The translations under genes were made by a program, and so were the position numbers. Of a stretch of DNA of 55,177 bases, positions 53,812-55,177 are shown in pieces. Numbering within the stretch: position 1 is the stretch's first letter; each line of letters starts with the position of its first letter. The notes under the pieces were generated by a model, which was given only the letters and a program-made list of their open reading frames with translations, was not told the DNA's origin and ran no database searches. Source of the stretch: JBKEHD01 sp046710445 (GTDB lineage Bacteria; Pseudomonadota; Alphaproteobacteria; Rickettsiales; Midichloriaceae); contig JBKEHD010000003.1 of the NCBI GenBank assembly GCA_046710445.1, forward strand, positions 1-55,177, given 5' to 3'.

Positions 53812-54135
53812 CTATTTACCTATTATTTCTGTTATTCTTAAAAAAGTAACGTGTTGTCTATGTCCTTTTTTTCTTCTGTAATTATGTCTTCTCTTTTTCT
53901 TAAATACTAATATTTTTTTATCTTTTGTTTGCTCTAAAACTTCGCCTTTTACTTTTGCATCTTTAGTGAAAGCGTCACAAACTTTTGTTTCAGATTTTTC
54001 AGCGATGTCATGTAACATTAATACATTGCCTATATCTATAACATCACCAACATTGCCAGGAATTTTGTCTAACTTCAAAACATCACCAACTTTAACGTGA
54101 TATTGTTTTCCATTTGTCTCTATTACAGCGAGCAT
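53812..54135 (-). CDS. rplU: 50S ribosomal protein L21
   Basis: A 107-residue protein beginning [23 protein letters not shown] with the C-terminal [22 protein letters not shown] block, diagnostic for L21. rplU-rpmA is the universal order. A sigma70-type promoter is visible upstream (separate entry). Confidence 0.97.
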   Translation of the reverse strand: MLAVIETNGKQYHVKVGDVLKLDKIPGNVGDVIDIGNVLMLHDIAEKSETKVCDAFTKDAKVKGEVLEQTKDKKILVFKKKRRHNYRRKKGHRQHVTFLRITEIIGK

Positions 54136-54161
54136 TATCTTTACACCAAAATTAAAGCATA

Positions 54162-54190
54162 TGCATACCCCATTTCTTGATATAAGTCAA
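54162..54190 (-). promoter_or_regulatory. Sigma70-type promoter for rplU-rpmA-tRNA-Ile
   Basis: On the minus strand TTGACT (plus 54185-54190) is followed by exactly 17 bases and TATGCA (plus 54162-54167). Spacing is optimal and the -35 differs from consensus at one base. It lies 26 bases before the rplU start codon. Confidence 0.6.
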
Positions 54191-54330
54191 TAAAAATGAT
54201 GTTAATATGTATAAGTATACTTAATATTGTATTTTTAATTTTGCTATAATTGTGACGTTATAATTTGCAGATGATGCGCAAAACCGGATGTATTTTAATT
54301 ATGTGCTTTTATGTGTAGGTTGATGAGTTA

Positions 54331-54822
54331 TTATAGCTTGTCGCTAATCTTGTTGATTGCTTCGCTAAGTTTTAGTTTGTTTATTACAGCGTATTCTCCA
54401 GCTAATCTTTCTACAGCATCGTTGTATATAATTTTTTCACTGTAAGACCTATCTGTTTTTTCAGCATTGCAGTGTAATTCTTTTATTACTTCAGCTATAG
54501 CTATTATATCGCCTGAATTTATTTTAGTTTCGTATTTTTGAACTCTTTTGCTCCACATCAATTTATCCATTCTTATTCTTCTTCCTGAAAGTACTTCGAA
54601 TGCTTTATCAAAAGATTTGCTTGAAACGATGTGTCTTAGACCTACTTTTTTTACGCGTGCTATTGGGATTCTGAGAATTAAGTTACTTGCAGCAAAATTA
54701 ATTACGTATACCAAGATTTCTATTCCAGAGTAACTTTGCTTTTCTTCGCCTATAATTTCACCAACTCCGTGGGTTGGATAAACGACGGAATCTCCTACTT
54801 TAAAGCAAAGTACATGTTCCAT
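54331..54822 (-). CDS. carD: CarD family transcriptional regulator
   Basis: About 163 residues from the ATG at 54822. It opens MEHVLCFKVGDSVVYPTHGVGEI, the CarD/CdnL RNA-polymerase-interacting domain, and continues with VLSGRRIRMDKLMWSKRVQKYETKI, the conserved helical DNA-contact part. The family stabilises open complexes at promoters, especially rRNA promoters. The frame is open 31 codons further upstream, but the family normally starts at the chosen Met. It diverges from the flagellin-like gene. Confidence 0.9.
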   Translation of the reverse strand: MEHVLCFKVGDSVVYPTHGVGEIIGEEKQSYSGIEILVYVINFAASNLILRIPIARVKKVGLRHIVSSKSFDKAFEVLSGRRIRMDKLMWSKRVQKYETKINSGDIIAIAEVIKELHCNAEKTDRSYSEKIIYNDAVERLAGEYAVINKLKLSEAINKISDKL

Positions 54823-54957
54823 AAAGCTACACTTATTAAGTCTTTTGGGAGAGAGTATCACAATACTTCTTAAAAGTAAATCAATTTGTATATCTATCTT
54901 ATTATAGACAACCACAAATAATAAAAAGGTTTTTATAGGACATCTTAAAGTTGTCTT

Positions 54958-54974
54958 TTGGTATTTGAAATGCT
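54958..54974 (+). promoter_or_regulatory. Possible sigma54 (-24/-12) promoter for the flagellin-like gene
   Basis: TTGG at 54958-54961, then ten bases after GG comes GC at 54972-54973 (ATGCT). The GG-N10-GC spacing is the invariant feature of RpoN promoters, though the flanking bases (TAT for CAC, ATGC for TTGC) are imperfect. It lies about 95 bases before the ATG. Many alphaproteobacterial flagellin genes depend on RpoN. This is a weak match in isolation. Confidence 0.3.
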
Positions 54975-55066
54975 ACCATTAGTTATAAGCATTAAGCTGA
55001 AGTACTTAAAAATAGAGAGAGTATAAATTGAACATTAGTTCAGTATAACAATTTAGGGAGGATACA

Positions 55067-55177
55067 ATGTCAGTAGCGTCAATTACAAGTACAAATACAG
55101 AAGGTGTACAAAATAGTATAAGAAATATTTTGTCAGAATCAACAATGGTTGCACAAAAGATATCATCTGGAAAGGCG
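55067..55177 (+). CDS. Flagellin-like protein, N-terminus (partial)
   Basis: Only 37 codons are in the window. It begins MSVASITSTNTEGVQNS and continues to QKISSGKA at the edge, similar to the L-S-S/T-G-K-R/A block of flagellin N-terminal helices. AGGGAGG lies five bases before the ATG, the best ribosome site in the window, which fits a highly expressed protein. Flagellar genes elsewhere in the window support the idea. The family cannot be proven from this fragment; a FlgL-like or other axial protein is possible. Confidence 0.45.
   Translation, partial: MSVASITSTNTEGVQNSIRNILSESTMVAQKISSGKA

Noticed and set aside
1..55177. CRISPR array, prophage or rRNA operon
   Set aside because: I saw no regularly spaced direct repeats, no phage structural or integrase genes and no rRNA sequence in the window.

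Overview
This is a 55 kb, strongly AT-rich window from a bacterial chromosome, densely packed with genes on both strands. The gene set points to an alphaproteobacterium of the order Rickettsiales. It holds a VirB2-type pilin, the RseP-BamA-Skp-PpiD envelope block, HemJ/HemH, a lone nuoF, DsbD, a CarD regulator and several hypothetical or effector-like proteins. Flagellar genes (flgI, flgJ, an flgN-like gene, flgK, flgL, fliW and a flagellin-like start at the right edge) argue for one of the flagellated, Midichloria-like lineages rather than Rickettsia proper. This placement is inferred from gene content; no rRNA gene is present to confirm it.

Layout. 1-340: the start of a possible transposase and a DUF2282 (BufA1-like) gene with an abnormal C-terminus. 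504-4233: potABCD polyamine importer. 4288-7112: rpmG, lolD, ruvB, ribF. 7121-12339: a ProP-like MFS transporter, a repeat-bearing membrane protein of unknown function, an ABC exporter and an acidic hypothetical protein. 12343-19317: housekeeping and redox genes (fmt, dsbD, gshB, gmk, rlmE, crcB, nuoF), with a MITE-like palindrome in the fmt/dsbD gap. 19318-22320: the most interesting locus, a 921-codon reading frame that combines a SopB/IpgD-like phosphoinositide phosphatase signature with a Ulp1 (C48)-like protease domain. It is cut by one in-frame TGA and preceded by an array of CtrA-type TTAA-N7-TTAA boxes.

22480-32678: dnaJ, a dolichol kinase-like protein, comF, a glutamine synthetase core homologue, a lipoprotein, then rseP-bamA-skp-ppiD for outer membrane protein assembly. 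32719-39291, minus strand: der, an AhpD-like protein, hemJ, plsC, kdsB and a large periplasmic repeat protein. 39409-42467, plus strand: hemH, lipB, a membrane-anchored thioredoxin, a FliJ-like coiled coil and virB2. 42509-48644, minus strand: an EamA transporter and the flagellar block flgI-flgJ-flgN-flgK-flgL-fliW. 48696-53177: a DUF167 protein, a 1096-residue GltD-like/ferredoxin reductase-like flavoprotein, and an unknown membrane-associated protein whose upstream region carries the same CtrA-type array. 53474-55177: tRNA-Ile(GAU), rpmA, rplU, carD and the start of a flagellin-like gene.

How the parts fit. The envelope, haem and cofactor genes are the reduced core of an intracellular bacterium. 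Polyamine and MFS importers fit dependence on a host. The VirB2 pilin, the interrupted phosphatase/protease gene and the shared CtrA-type arrays suggest a cell-cycle-linked set of host-interaction proteins. The flagellar block suggests a motile or relict-motile stage.
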